From a virus, in the IMG/VR virus record IMGVR_UViG_3300031862_000018, positions 1 through 35,464 of that record: 35,464 bases of DNA; one strand, given 5' to 3'. The stretch's first letter is position 1, and every line of letters begins with the position of its first letter. Of the stretch, positions 22,938 to 29,935 are shown in pieces. The translations under genes were made by a program, and so were the position numbers. The notes beneath the pieces were generated by a model, which did not search any database, was not told the origin of the DNA, and saw only the letters and a program-made list of their open reading frames with translations.

Positions 22938-23044
22938 CACCCGAATTCAAATTTTGGCGGGGACGCCCGCTTAGATCAGATAGCGATCGAATCAATGAAG
23001 AAAAGCAAGCTATCTTTGGTCTTCATATAAAAGGTGATTTTTGA
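22934..23044 (+). CDS. Very short early ORF (36 aa)
   Basis: ATG 22934 overlaps the previous TGA (ATGA); stop TGA 23042-23044. It reads MTPEFKFWRGRPLRSDSDR... with a Trp, Arg-rich first half. Below usual length cutoffs; supported mainly by the overlap. No motif, function unknown. Confidence 0.45.
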   Translation: MTPEFKFWRGRPLRSDSDRINEEKQAIFGLHIKGDF

Positions 23045-23049
23045 GTTAG

Positions 23050-23238
23050 ATGATCTTAAACATTCATGAGAAGAAGATATTGCACGATCAAATAGAGAGG
23101 CAGAAGAAAAGATGGGAAGAAAAAGCGGAAAAAAGAAGGAAAGAAGATTGGAGACATAATGAAAAGCATTTTCATAATCCCATACAACAAAAAAAGTCTG
23201 ACGATGGCTTTCTGGCGAGCGTTCGGACGCTATTTTAA
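23050..23238 (+). CDS. Small charged hypothetical protein
   Basis: 62 aa, ATG 23050, 5 bases after the previous stop but without a clear SD. Basic and helical, with a 'RKKRWEEKAEKRRKEDW' type stretch (shown in short form). Its 3' end overlaps another frame, 23159-23269. No known domain. Either frame, or both, may be translated. Confidence 0.4.
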   Translation: MILNIHEKKILHDQIERQKKRWEEKAEKRRKEDWRHNEKHFHNPIQQKKSDDGFLASVRTLF

Positions 23239-23269
23239 GCCACTGGAGCGCATTTTTAATGAAGGTTAA
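23159..23269 (+). CDS. Alternative overlapping ORF (36 aa)
   Basis: ATG 23159 has GGAG 6 bases ahead, better than the SD of the frame it overlaps. It reads MKSIFIIPYNKKSLTMAF... with WRAFGRYFKPLERIF near the end, aromatic and basic. Its stop overlaps the next gene's start by 11 bases. Low confidence because of length, but the SD is real. Confidence 0.35.
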   Translation: MKSIFIIPYNKKSLTMAFWRAFGRYFKPLERIFNEG

Positions 23270-23468
23270 TAGCAACGGCAATAAACCAAAAAAGAATGTC
23301 TTAAAATGCCCCTGGTGCAAAAAACAGTTTGAACAAAAACGAATTAATCAAAAGTATCATTCTTCAAATTGCCGCAAAAGGGCATGGGAAAAAAACCGGT
23401 TCATAGAAACGGTAAACGCCATTATAAGGGACGTAGCTAAAAAAAGGCTAGGATGGCCAAAAGAATGA
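23259..23468 (+). CDS. Small zinc-finger protein
   Basis: 69 aa. CPWCKKQF (~18-25) and a downstream HSSNCRKR (~34-41) supply Cys-x2-Cys plus His-x3-Cys ligands for one zinc, with a basic N-terminus. Such single-finger proteins are frequent in phage early regions and are usually of unknown role, possibly nucleic-acid binding. Its stop TGA overlaps the next gene's ATG (23465). Confidence 0.6.
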   Translation: MKVNSNGNKPKKNVLKCPWCKKQFEQKRINQKYHSSNCRKRAWEKNRFIETVNAIIRDVAKKRLGWPKE

Positions 23469-23671
23469 CCGACCTTAAACACAAAGTGACTAGAAAAATC
23501 CCGAAGCCACGTGGTCTCCGACATCCCTTAGTCGTCCAGCTGGATCCGGCGGGGCCGGGGATCTTAAAACTTCGGGAAAAAGGGGCGAGGAAATGGTATT
23601 CAATCGGCCTTGAGGAACTCTATGAGCGACTCGTGGCCATCAATCTGAGAGAACAAGGAGATAACAGATGA
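23465..23671 (+). CDS. Small conserved protein, paralogue of 27501-27695
   Basis: 68 aa from ATG 23465 (ATGA overlap with the previous stop); an ATG at 23453 is upstream but does not match its paralogue. Alignment with the 27501 protein runs from the first Met: both have MT-x-LK, a basic stretch, R-x-PLV, D-x2-G, then a L-x2-KG-x-RK-YSI core. The two copies bracket the recombination module. No enzymatic motif. Function unknown. Confidence 0.7.
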   Translation: MTDLKHKVTRKIPKPRGLRHPLVVQLDPAGPGILKLREKGARKWYSIGLEELYERLVAINLREQGDNR

Positions 23672-23898
23672 TTAAATTAGGTGAAGTGGTTATTGACAAA
23701 TTGACAGGTTTCAAAGGTATCGCAATGGGAAGAACAGAATATCTTTATGGGTGCATATCAATCGGTGTTCTTCCTCTCAAGCTCAAAGATAACGGATCGC
23801 CTGGCGACTGGGTATGGCTTGATGAACAAAGATTAACGCTTGTAAGCAAAGCAGAATTAGGCGGTCCCCAGGTATTTAACGCACCATCAAAAAATTAG
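23668..23898 (+). CDS. Small conserved phage protein with VIDKLTGFKGIA motif
   Basis: 76 aa, ATG 23668 with AAGGAG 8 bases ahead. Residues ~6-30 (GEVVIDKLTGFKGIAMGRTEYLYGC) carry the short beta pattern known from many phage hypothetical proteins (shown in parts: VIDKLTGFKGIA, YLYGC). The rest is beta with an SD-like C-terminus. Last gene before the structured leader at 23899-24112. Function unknown. Confidence 0.65.
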   Translation: MIKLGEVVIDKLTGFKGIAMGRTEYLYGCISIGVLPLKLKDNGSPGDWVWLDEQRLTLVSKAELGGPQVFNAPSKN

Positions 23899-24112
23899 GT
23901 TTGCAATTAGAACTTTTTTAAAAGGAGGTGCAATCGGAAGGAAGGGCTAAAAACAAAAACTCAACGGGCAGGAGAGGCAGCCAGGTTGGTTGTCTCTCCC
24001 AAAACTAGGGAATAAAAAAGCCCAGCCCCGCTGGCAGGCCAGGCAGAAGACAATTAAAAGATAATTCAAAAAGCAGGTCTTGTCAAGCGGTTGGGCGAAG
24101 GAGAAAAAAATA
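23899..24112 (+). promoter_or_regulatory. Structured leader region upstream of the recombination module
   Basis: A 214-base gap without a convincing gene. It holds a GGAGGTG site (23922 area) not followed by a usable ATG, a 12-bp hairpin (23971-23999), and a short hairpin CCAGC-CCC-GCTGG about 30 bases further on. Candidate attenuator, antiterminator or small RNA; no promoter with good boxes found. Confidence 0.4.
23971..23999 (+). promoter_or_regulatory. 12-bp hairpin in the recombination-module leader
   Basis: GGAGAGGCAGCC (23971-23982) pairs with GGTTGTCTCTCC (23988-23999), two G-U wobbles, loop AGGTT. No T tract follows, so not an obvious terminator. Confidence 0.5.
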
Positions 24113-25147
24113 ATGGAAAAACAGAAAGACAAACCCCAGGGGAAAAAAACAACTGAAATTATCTCCCATCAGGAAGGTCAAGAAAAGTTGGTCGCCCTCA
24201 AAGTGGATTTCGGTTCAATCTATGTCCGGATCAAGGGCGAGCAGATACTTAGACCAATCAAAGCCGAGATGATGTTGTATGAGAAGTTGGGCCACATCTA
24301 CAAAGTCGCCGACAAATATGCGATCACGGCCTCGGGCTATACGCACCTCAACAAGGTCGCATCCATAAGCATAGTCACGCCTCAAAGGGTGGTCATCGAT
24401 GGAGTGGCGAAGCCGAACCCGCACATAGAGCGGAACTCCGACACCAAGGCTATCGAGACTGTTAACATCCGTAAAATCGGCATCGGATATTCCCCGGCCG
24501 GTAATGTGACGGTCATCGATAAGACCCTCTTCTACAACGTCTATACATATTTCATCCAATCGATCCAGGCCAAAATGAAGAGAAAAAAATGGGATGATAA
24601 ATCAAAACGTCTGTCCGACGAACCGATGTATCCCAACTGTGCAGTCACGGGGATAGCCGGAGAAAGACCGAAAATTGAGGGATCTTGGGCCTTTTTCCCG
24701 ACGGCACCCCCGCTCGGGCTCTGGGTGAATTACAAGGATCCGGCGATTCTGGATTGTCTCGAGGAGCACACACAACGCCAGCGATTCGGCGACCGGATTG
24801 CCCAGAAGATAGTCGAGAGGAATATCCTCAAGGACCATCCGGCGATCGGCCTCTCGAACGTCTTCCCGAAGGACGGAACCTCCGGGACCTATGCCTTCGT
24901 GACAGTATATGGCTATCGTCATGAGTTCGAGGCGCCAAATATCGCCGAGATCCTCGAGCAGGCGGATAAGCGTTCAGACACATTCGAGACGACCGCGGAG
25001 GTGATTGACCAGGTGGAGGAGCATGAGGAGAAGGCCGCCATAAATGAGGTAGTGACCGAAGAGGGCGAAGAGAAGCCAAAGCCATTTGGAAATCCAGCCG
25101 TCGACAAAGAGCCGCCACCCGAATTTTTCGAGGGAAAGAAGAAATGA
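24113..25147 (+). CDS. GC-rich gene of recombination module, candidate annealing/recombination protein
   Basis: 344 aa from ATG 24113 (AAGGAG upstream; an earlier TTG lacks it). I do not recognise the family. Visible: an N-terminal Lys/Gln-rich tail (~1-30), then MLYEKLGHIYKVADKYAITASGYTHLNK (in parts), PQRVVIDGVAKPNPHIE, ETVNIRKIGIGYSPAGNVTVIDKTL, and a C-terminal Glu/Pro-rich tail (from ~285). It directly precedes and overlaps a PD-(D/E)XK nuclease, as annealing proteins do with their partner exonuclease (RecT/RecE, Redbeta/exo). That pairing is the only reason for the role. Lines 24361 and 24841 are 55-63% GC, higher than neighbours. Confidence 0.5.
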   Translation: MEKQKDKPQGKKTTEIISHQEGQEKLVALKVDFGSIYVRIKGEQILRPIKAEMMLYEKLGHIYKVADKYAITASGYTHLNKVASISIVTPQRVVIDGVAKPNPHIERNSDTKAIETVNIRKIGIGYSPAGNVTVIDKTLFYNVYTYFIQSIQAKMKRKKWDDKSKRLSDEPMYPNCAVTGIAGERPKIEGSWAFFPTAPPLGLWVNYKDPAILDCLEEHTQRQRFGDRIAQKIVERNILKDHPAIGLSNVFPKDGTSGTYAFVTVYGYRHEFEAPNIAEILEQADKRSDTFETTAEVIDQVEEHEEKAAINEVVTEEGEEKPKPFGNPAVDKEPPPEFFEGKKK

Positions 25148-26190
25148 TCGAGGCCATAGAATCAGAAAAAATCATCAATGGCAACGGAGTCTTAATCGAA
25201 CAACTTAATGAGATAGCCAGCGAAATTATTAACCGATTCGATTCAAAGAGACAAAACAAAAGAGAACCTTATGATCACTCTGACATGAATTGGGCTTCCG
25301 AAATCGGCCATCCTTGCAAGCGATTTTTGGTCTATGCCCGCCTGAATTGGAAAGACCGCCAGCTTATGGATATCGATGGGGAGTATAGGGTCGAGGAAGG
25401 CCAACGGTATGAATGGGAGCTCAAAAAGGAACTTGGCGATATAGGATTCGAACTGAACGAGACCCAGCGCACACTCTTGATTCCCGAGTTCAAGATAAAA
25501 GGCAAGATTGATGGACTCCTGCCCATAAAAGCAAAACTCGCTGATTACCCAGACCTCAGGCAGGCCCCAAGCGAGCTGAAAAGTATCAGCCCCAATTATT
25601 GGGATTCAACCAGGACAATCGAAGACATTAAACGGCACAGGGCCTGGTGGATACGTGGCTATCCAAGCCAGCTTAATGTCTATATCTATGCCTCTGGAAG
25701 TCCCTTCGGATTTTTCATTCTAAAGACTTTTGGAAAAAGACCGCGCGTATTGCCTATGCTATTTGATGGGGAGCTTATTCGGGCCGACTTCGCCAAGATC
25801 GAAGACGTTAACCGGCACGTGGAGGCTAAAACATATCCTGAGCCTATACCATACGACCCGCAAATTTGTGAAATGTGCGGCTTCTCTCATTTATGTCTGC
25901 CCTTGAAGACTACGGATTTTTCTGAGATTCCGAATTCGGAGATTCCTATACTGAACCACTTTTTAGAACTCAAAGATTGGAACAAGCAATATGAAGAACT
26001 GAAGTCTATCTTGATAGGAACCAAAGAAAAGCCGGGCCGGTATTATGGCAAAAATGCGATCGTAGGTGATATCGAAATCTTGACAACGATTCAGAATCGC
26101 ACTTTCTATGAAGTTCCGAAGGATGTGAAAGAACCTTATGGCGAAAAGCGGGAAATAATCATCACAAAAATTCAGAGAATAGGAGACTGA
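25144..26190 (+). CDS. Cas4-like PD-(D/E)XK nuclease with four-Cys iron-sulfur pattern
   Basis: 348 aa, ATGA overlap with the upstream gene. Nuclease motifs: E85 region, D123 (KGKIDGLLP), E144-L-K146 (PSELKSIS), and QxxxY (Q176-Y180, SQLNVYIY). Cys58 (HPCKR) and the C-terminal Cys242, Cys245, Cys251 (ICEMCGFSHLC) match the 4Fe-4S layout of Cas4/AddB-type exonucleases. Probable 5'-3' end-resection enzyme acting with the 24113 protein in phage recombination. Length is larger than stand-alone Cas4 (~200), with ~90 extra C-terminal residues. Confidence 0.8.
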   Translation: MIEAIESEKIINGNGVLIEQLNEIASEIINRFDSKRQNKREPYDHSDMNWASEIGHPCKRFLVYARLNWKDRQLMDIDGEYRVEEGQRYEWELKKELGDIGFELNETQRTLLIPEFKIKGKIDGLLPIKAKLADYPDLRQAPSELKSISPNYWDSTRTIEDIKRHRAWWIRGYPSQLNVYIYASGSPFGFFILKTFGKRPRVLPMLFDGELIRADFAKIEDVNRHVEAKTYPEPIPYDPQICEMCGFSHLCLPLKTTDFSEIPNSEIPILNHFLELKDWNKQYEELKSILIGTKEKPGRYYGKNAIVGDIEILTTIQNRTFYEVPKDVKEPYGEKREIIITKIQRIGD

Positions 26191-26191
26191 A

Positions 26192-26950
26192 ATGAATGAA
26201 AATTTAGAGACGCGTATAGTGAAATTGCCCGATGAGGCCAATATGATTCAGATTTTAGATCAAGGCGGCCTCATCAAAGCCAACGATTTTCTGCTCGGAA
26301 TAAAAGGCTTGAAAAAACAAATAGACGAAATATGGGATCCGGTTATCGAAGCGGCTTATAAATCCCACCGGGAGGCATTAAGTCAGAAACAAAAATTTAC
26401 AAACCCTTTGCTCTTTGCCGAACAGATCGTGAAGAAGCGGATCTCATCCTATTTAGCAGAACAGGAAAGGCTTCGCCGCGAGGCAGAGGAGGCAAATCGC
26501 AAACTGGAAGAGGAAAGATGTCGACTAGAGGAAGAGGCACTCAAAAAAGCCCAGGAGGCAGAGGAGAAAGCTCGCCAGGCGGAGTTCGAGGCTGCCGCAT
26601 CGTTTGACTCATCTGAAAAAAAGGCAAAAGCCGAGGAGGAGGCTAAAAAGGCGAAAAAGGAGGCGGACAAGATAATCGAAGCAGCAGCCGAAAAGGAGAA
26701 ACAATTTGTACCACGGCTGGTCGTCGAAGTCCCGAAAACCAGCGGCCTGACAGCACGGGAGGATTGGAAATTTGAAATCGTGGATTTTGGATCTTTCCTT
26801 TCAGCCATCATTTCAGGAACAGTTCCTTTGCAGGCAATAAAAACTGACGATGTTTTTATAGGCAAAATGGTTCGGACGATGAAAAACGAGCTCAACTGGC
26901 CAGGAGTTCGAGTTTATTCTGAAAAAAACATTTCCGTCAGGTTGAGCTGA
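26192..26950 (+). CDS. Coiled-coil protein of the recombination module
   Basis: 252 aa, ATG 26192, AGGAG upstream. N-terminal globular part (~1-80) contains WDPVIEAAYKSHREAL, then a long Glu/Lys/Ala-rich coiled coil (~85-170), then a C-terminal domain (~185-252, DWKFEIVDFGSFLSAIISG). Proteins with this order (short domain, KEE-rich coil, small domain) accompany recombination and nuclease genes in many phages. No catalytic motif. Structural or regulatory partner of the nuclease (inference). Confidence 0.6.
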   Translation: MNENLETRIVKLPDEANMIQILDQGGLIKANDFLLGIKGLKKQIDEIWDPVIEAAYKSHREALSQKQKFTNPLLFAEQIVKKRISSYLAEQERLRREAEEANRKLEEERCRLEEEALKKAQEAEEKARQAEFEAAASFDSSEKKAKAEEEAKKAKKEADKIIEAAAEKEKQFVPRLVVEVPKTSGLTAREDWKFEIVDFGSFLSAIISGTVPLQAIKTDDVFIGKMVRTMKNELNWPGVRVYSEKNISVRLS

Positions 26951-26970
26951 TATGAGGTAAGGAGGAATAA

Positions 26971-27186
26971 ATGGAAAGTAAAATTCTCGAAGTTATTGAC
27001 AACCAACGAATAAGACTAACGGAAATTGCTATGAAGGTGCAGGAGATTGTCACGGCCGAGATTCGGAGGTTGGACGAATTCAAGATCAGCTTGATGAAGA
27101 CGGACAACAATCGGCCGAAGGTGACCATCGACGTCACTGAACCCATAGACCAAGATATAATTCTAAATGGGAGAAAACATGCCTGA
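26971..27186 (+). CDS. Small helical hypothetical protein
   Basis: 71 aa, ATG 26971 with AAGGAGG. Helical N-terminal half (IDNQRIRLTEIAMKVQEIVT) and a beta-like end (RPKVTIDVTEP). Follows the coiled-coil gene and overlaps the next by 8 bases. No recognised domain; part of the same operon. Confidence 0.6.
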   Translation: MESKILEVIDNQRIRLTEIAMKVQEIVTAEIRRLDEFKISLMKTDNNRPKVTIDVTEPIDQDIILNGRKHA

Positions 27187-27364
27187 AAACAAAGCTTACA
27201 TTTGGTGTGATAAGTGCCAGGCTTACATGGAACACGACATTTCTGATTATGGCCGATACTGGATTTGTCAGCAATGCGGAACTTGTTGGCTGATACGGGA
27301 CGGGAAGCCGCCACTGGAAGTTATCGCACTTCGACATGGCGGACCGGAAAGGCATATCGGCTAA
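27179..27364 (+). CDS. Small zinc-ribbon protein
   Basis: 61 aa from ATG 27179, chosen because GGGAG is 5 bases ahead; an in-frame ATG at 27167 has none. Four Cys in two pairs, CDKC (~10-13) and CQQC (~31-34), give a zinc ribbon of about 45 residues, followed by a Trp/Arg tail. Likely nucleic-acid or protein contact. Small zinc ribbons are common among phage accessory genes. Confidence 0.6.
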   Translation: MPENKAYIWCDKCQAYMEHDISDYGRYWICQQCGTCWLIRDGKPPLEVIALRHGGPERHIG

Positions 27365-27374
27365 TGAGGATACT

Positions 27375-27478
27375 GGGAAAGAGACCATGATTGCGCAGCC
27401 AATCGGAGAGAGCGGCTTTTTCTCATCGTTCCATTTACAAACCCTCCTTTTTTTTTGCCGCTTCTCTCCCTCTTTCCC
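27375..27478 (+). promoter_or_regulatory. Long-range leader structure before the 27501 gene
   Basis: GGGAAAGAG (27375-27383) pairs with CTCTTTCCC (27470-27478), and GGAGAGAGCGGC (27405-27416) pairs with GCCGCTTCTCTCC (27457-27469) with one bulged base. The two 3' arms are contiguous in a pyrimidine-rich tract. No T tail after it, and the GGAGG SD of the next gene lies downstream. This occupies most of the 136-base gap between the recombination and replication modules. Candidate attenuator or protective RNA element. Confidence 0.55.
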
Positions 27479-27500
27479 CCATTTTTGAAAGGAGGATTGA

Positions 27501-27695
27501 ATGACCAAACTAAAGCGAAATATTAAGCGTGAAATCGAGCTTCCCAAGATGAGGCGGCCCCTTGTTATCTCAATGGATTTAGAGGGTCAAAAGCTCGTCT
27601 TGTATGAAAAAGGCAGCAGGCGGAAGTATTCAATTAGGCTTCTGGCTTTATATAGTCTTTTGGTATTCAGGGACATGAAAGACGAGGATAAATGA
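27501..27695 (+). CDS. Small conserved protein, paralogue of 23465-23671
   Basis: 64 aa, ATG 27501 with AAAGGAGG. Shares with the 23465 protein MT-x-LK, a basic run, R-x-PLV, and the L-x2-KG-x-RK-YSI core. It is the gene immediately before the replication protein, overlapping its start. Duplication of an ancestral gene flanking the recombination block is likely. Role unknown. Confidence 0.7.
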   Translation: MTKLKRNIKREIELPKMRRPLVISMDLEGQKLVLYEKGSRRKYSIRLLALYSLLVFRDMKDEDK

Positions 27696-28702
27696 AAGAC
27701 CGCAAGACAAATCCCTGGTTTCCATTTTGGATTGACAAATGGCTTTTTGGTTCTACAAGAATTGAATTGCAACCAGATGAACGAGGAGTTTTTGTTGACC
27801 TTATGTCTCTCTCAAAAAAAGATGATGGTTTTATTCGTGCGAATGAAGGTGTGCCTTATCTTGAAAGTCAACTTTGCGGCTTGCTGAATATTACACCAGA
27901 GCTCCTGAAAAGAACATTAGAGAAATGCCTAAAATTCAAGAAAGTTAAGAAATTAGATGATGGCACACTTTACATGACCAGCCATGATAATTATAAGCTT
28001 AGTCAAAGACATCAAGATAGACTCTCTGGTGATCCACTTATTACAAATGAGGTTATATTACAAGAAAAAATCTGCGATGATTTAACCAAATTAAATATTC
28101 CTTATGAAAAACAAAAAATAACAAATTCTGGTCGTATTGATATTTTTATTTCTTTGAATCCTCCTAAAATCATAGAAGTAAAAAGTGATTCTTCGGCAGA
28201 TAAAATCAGGATCGCAATTGGACAATTATTGATATATAAAAAAGATTTTCCTTCGGCGGAACTTTATATTGCCACACCCGAGAAAATGCACACAAAAATT
28301 CTTAGAAAATTGGAATATTATGGTATTAAAGAATGGTCATGTCCGGATTCCCGACATGATGGCCGGGAAGCGGACGCCTATATATATAGAGAGAGAATAA
28401 AAGAGAATAAAATAAAAGAAAAAGAGAATACTGAAAAAAATAACTTTGATTCTCTCTTTGAAGAATTCTGGAAAGTTTATCCAAAAAAAGTAGCAAAAGA
28501 TTATGCCAAAGAAAAATTCATGATTCTAGCAAGGCAAGATAAGATACCTGAGCTTATCAAGGCAATGAATGGATACCTGGATTTTTTGAAACATAGGAGA
28601 ATTAAGGACAATTTTGAACAAGAGCCGATGAATCCAGCCACGTTTTTGATGAAAAACAGATGGAAGGATTACATTGATTTCAAATATATGCCACCTTTAT
28701 GA
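27692..28702 (+). CDS. Replication initiator-like protein with embedded PD-(D/E)XK domain
   Basis: 336 aa, overlapping the previous stop. N-terminal ~1-110 is the winged-helix type (PWFPFWIDKWLFG, ELQPDERGVFVDLMSLS, KDDGFI) common in phage replisome organisers. C-terminal ~250-336 carries FEEFWKVYPKKVAKDYAKEKF, typical of the same proteins. Between them, ~118-215, is a nuclease-like domain: D150 (GRIDIFI), E162-V-K164 (KIIEVKS), QxxxY (Q178-Y182, GQLLIY). The insert spans roughly 28045-28340; lines 28081-28320 are ~28% GC (67/240 by hand), flanks ~42-53%. A domain insertion, by my reading. Confidence 0.75.
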   Translation: MKDRKTNPWFPFWIDKWLFGSTRIELQPDERGVFVDLMSLSKKDDGFIRANEGVPYLESQLCGLLNITPELLKRTLEKCLKFKKVKKLDDGTLYMTSHDNYKLSQRHQDRLSGDPLITNEVILQEKICDDLTKLNIPYEKQKITNSGRIDIFISLNPPKIIEVKSDSSADKIRIAIGQLLIYKKDFPSAELYIATPEKMHTKILRKLEYYGIKEWSCPDSRHDGREADAYIYRERIKENKIKEKENTEKNNFDSLFEEFWKVYPKKVAKDYAKEKFMILARQDKIPELIKAMNGYLDFLKHRRIKDNFEQEPMNPATFLMKNRWKDYIDFKYMPPL

Positions 28703-28711
28703 GGAGGAAAA

Positions 28712-29533
28712 ATGACGAATGGATTTAAGTATCAGAAGGTTTTGCCCCTTGATGAGAATAGCAAAATAATAGACCAATTTGGCTGGCTACCCGTCTCGGT
28801 ATTTCGTCCAGAAAAGAGGCCTCAATGGGAAAATATCATTTGGGATAGTGGAGATCATGCAGGAACTAAAAGGAGCAAGGATGCTAAATACTTACCAGGT
28901 CTTCGCTATAGTCGCTTTCATCCTCATCTTGCAGAGGTTGTTCTCCGGTATTGGTCTCAACCTAACGAGTTGGTTATTGACCCCTTTGCTGGAAGGAGCA
29001 CACGAGCAATTGTTGCCATATTTTTAGGGCGCAAATATATAGGATATGAGATTGTGCCTGAGACGGCCAAGAGAACCCAACAAAATGCAGATGCCGTTAT
29101 TTTGGGCAAGGCTGAAATTAGATGCTTAGATGGACGATATTTAGAGGGACTAGCCGACGAGAGCGCAGACTTGGTTTTTACCTGTCCTCCTTACCATCGC
29201 CTAGAACGATACAATAGCATGCCGGGTCAACTATCTGATATTAAAGAATATCCAAGTTTTTTAGATGCTATCCAAGAGGCTGCACAAAATATAGCACGAG
29301 TGTTACGGAAGCAGCGATTTCTTTGCTGGGTCTGTGCTGATTGGAGAGAGGGAGGGGATTTTCGGCTTTTTCACAAGGATAGTCTCGATATATTTGAGCG
29401 AGTTGGCCTAATACCCTGGGATATAGTAATTATTAAAAATGACAGTCCTTTTGCGGCATTGCAGGCAGGCAAAGTGGCTGCCAAACGATATACAAGTAAA
29501 ATTCACGAATATCTTTTGGTATTTCGCAGATGA
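28712..29533 (+). CDS. DNA methyltransferase, N4/N6 type
   Basis: 273 aa, ATG 28712 with GAGGAGG. SAM-binding motif I DPFAGRS (~90-96) precedes motif IV TCPPY (~157-161), so the order is I-IV. N-terminal ~40-70 and the C-terminal ~200-273 likely hold target recognition. The TCPPY catalytic loop shows amino-group methylation of cytosine or adenine. No restriction partner next to it, so an orphan enzyme that protects phage DNA or controls gene expression is most likely. It follows the replication protein by 9 bases. Confidence 0.85.
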   Translation: MTNGFKYQKVLPLDENSKIIDQFGWLPVSVFRPEKRPQWENIIWDSGDHAGTKRSKDAKYLPGLRYSRFHPHLAEVVLRYWSQPNELVIDPFAGRSTRAIVAIFLGRKYIGYEIVPETAKRTQQNADAVILGKAEIRCLDGRYLEGLADESADLVFTCPPYHRLERYNSMPGQLSDIKEYPSFLDAIQEAAQNIARVLRKQRFLCWVCADWREGGDFRLFHKDSLDIFERVGLIPWDIVIIKNDSPFAALQAGKVAAKRYTSKIHEYLLVFRR

Positions 29534-29672
29534 TGATTTTGGTAAATGTGAAGAAAATTTTGCAGATTGTGTGCCCGCTCATAAGAAGATAGCCACAGAA
29601 GATGATATTGACGACTTTTCGGATTATGAAATAGGGGACGAAATATTCTGCCCCGATGAGGAGGAAAAATGA
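29439..29672 (+). CDS. Small acidic hypothetical protein, start uncertain
   Basis: 77 aa if started at ATG 29439, overlapping the methyltransferase end by ~95 bases. The part beyond the methyltransferase (~FADDDFGKCEENFADC...) is acidic and looks coding; the front may be a shadow. No good SD at 29439 and no other start in frame nearby. The last codons form the GAGGAGG SD of the next gene. A short C-terminal-frame protein or readthrough product is possible. Confidence 0.4.
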   Translation: MTVLLRHCRQAKWLPNDIQVKFTNIFWYFADDDFGKCEENFADCVPAHKKIATEDDIDDFSDYEIGDEIFCPDEEEK

Positions 29673-29812
29673 GTCGTGTAACAATTCTATTTAGAATTCC
29701 ATTTACAATTTACTGGCTTTGCTGGCACAAAGACAGGAAAAAATTTTTATTTGCCACTAAACGTTTTAGTGGAAGGTTTGAGCCCCCTTATTACTGGAAC
29801 TTTTTTGATTGA
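29669..29812 (+). CDS. Short hypothetical protein (47 aa)
   Basis: ATG 29669 immediately after GAGGAGGAAAA, stop TGA 29810-29812. Aromatic and basic: FRIPFTIYWLCWHKD and FRFSGRFEPPYYWNFF pieces (Trp/Tyr/Phe-rich). Possibly membrane-associated through IPFTIYWLCW. Start overlaps the previous stop; too short for standard cutoffs. Function unknown. Confidence 0.6.
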   Translation: MSRVTILFRIPFTIYWLCWHKDRKKFLFATKRFSGRFEPPYYWNFFD

Positions 29813-29821
29813 GGAGGAAAA

Positions 29822-29935
29822 ATGAGCATCCATTTAATTTTAATCGCAATGGGTCTGGTGGGATTCATTGCCCTATTCATTCTGATAATTGCAATTATGG
29901 ACAATAGAGAAAATTTTCCGTGGAGGAAGAAATGA
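29822..29935 (+). CDS. Single-pass membrane peptide (37 aa)
   Basis: ATG 29822 after GAGGAGGAAAA. Residues ~4-25 (LILIAMGLVGFIALFILIIA) are one hydrophobic segment, followed by a charged tail MDNRENFPWRKK. Likely an inner-membrane peptide. Overlaps the next start by ATGA. Role unknown; host-takeover or phage-exclusion peptides have this form. Confidence 0.6.
   Translation: MSIHLILIAMGLVGFIALFILIIAIMDNRENFPWRKK

Noticed and set aside
24215-24922. Two minus-strand ORFs of 114 and 106 aa in the GC-rich gene
   Set aside because: High GC lowers stop frequency; the plus-strand frame has the SD and overlaps its neighbour properly.
26449-26895. 148-aa minus-strand ORF opposite the coiled-coil gene
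   Set aside because: Ser/Ala/Phe-rich translation is the mirror of the Glu/Lys/Ala-rich coil on the plus strand; no SD, no motif, wrong strand for the operon.
27388-27489. 33-aa ORF in the 27365-27500 gap
   Set aside because: It is mostly the pyrimidine tract read as Phe/Ser/Leu/Pro; weak SD; the paired-leader interpretation explains the sequence better.
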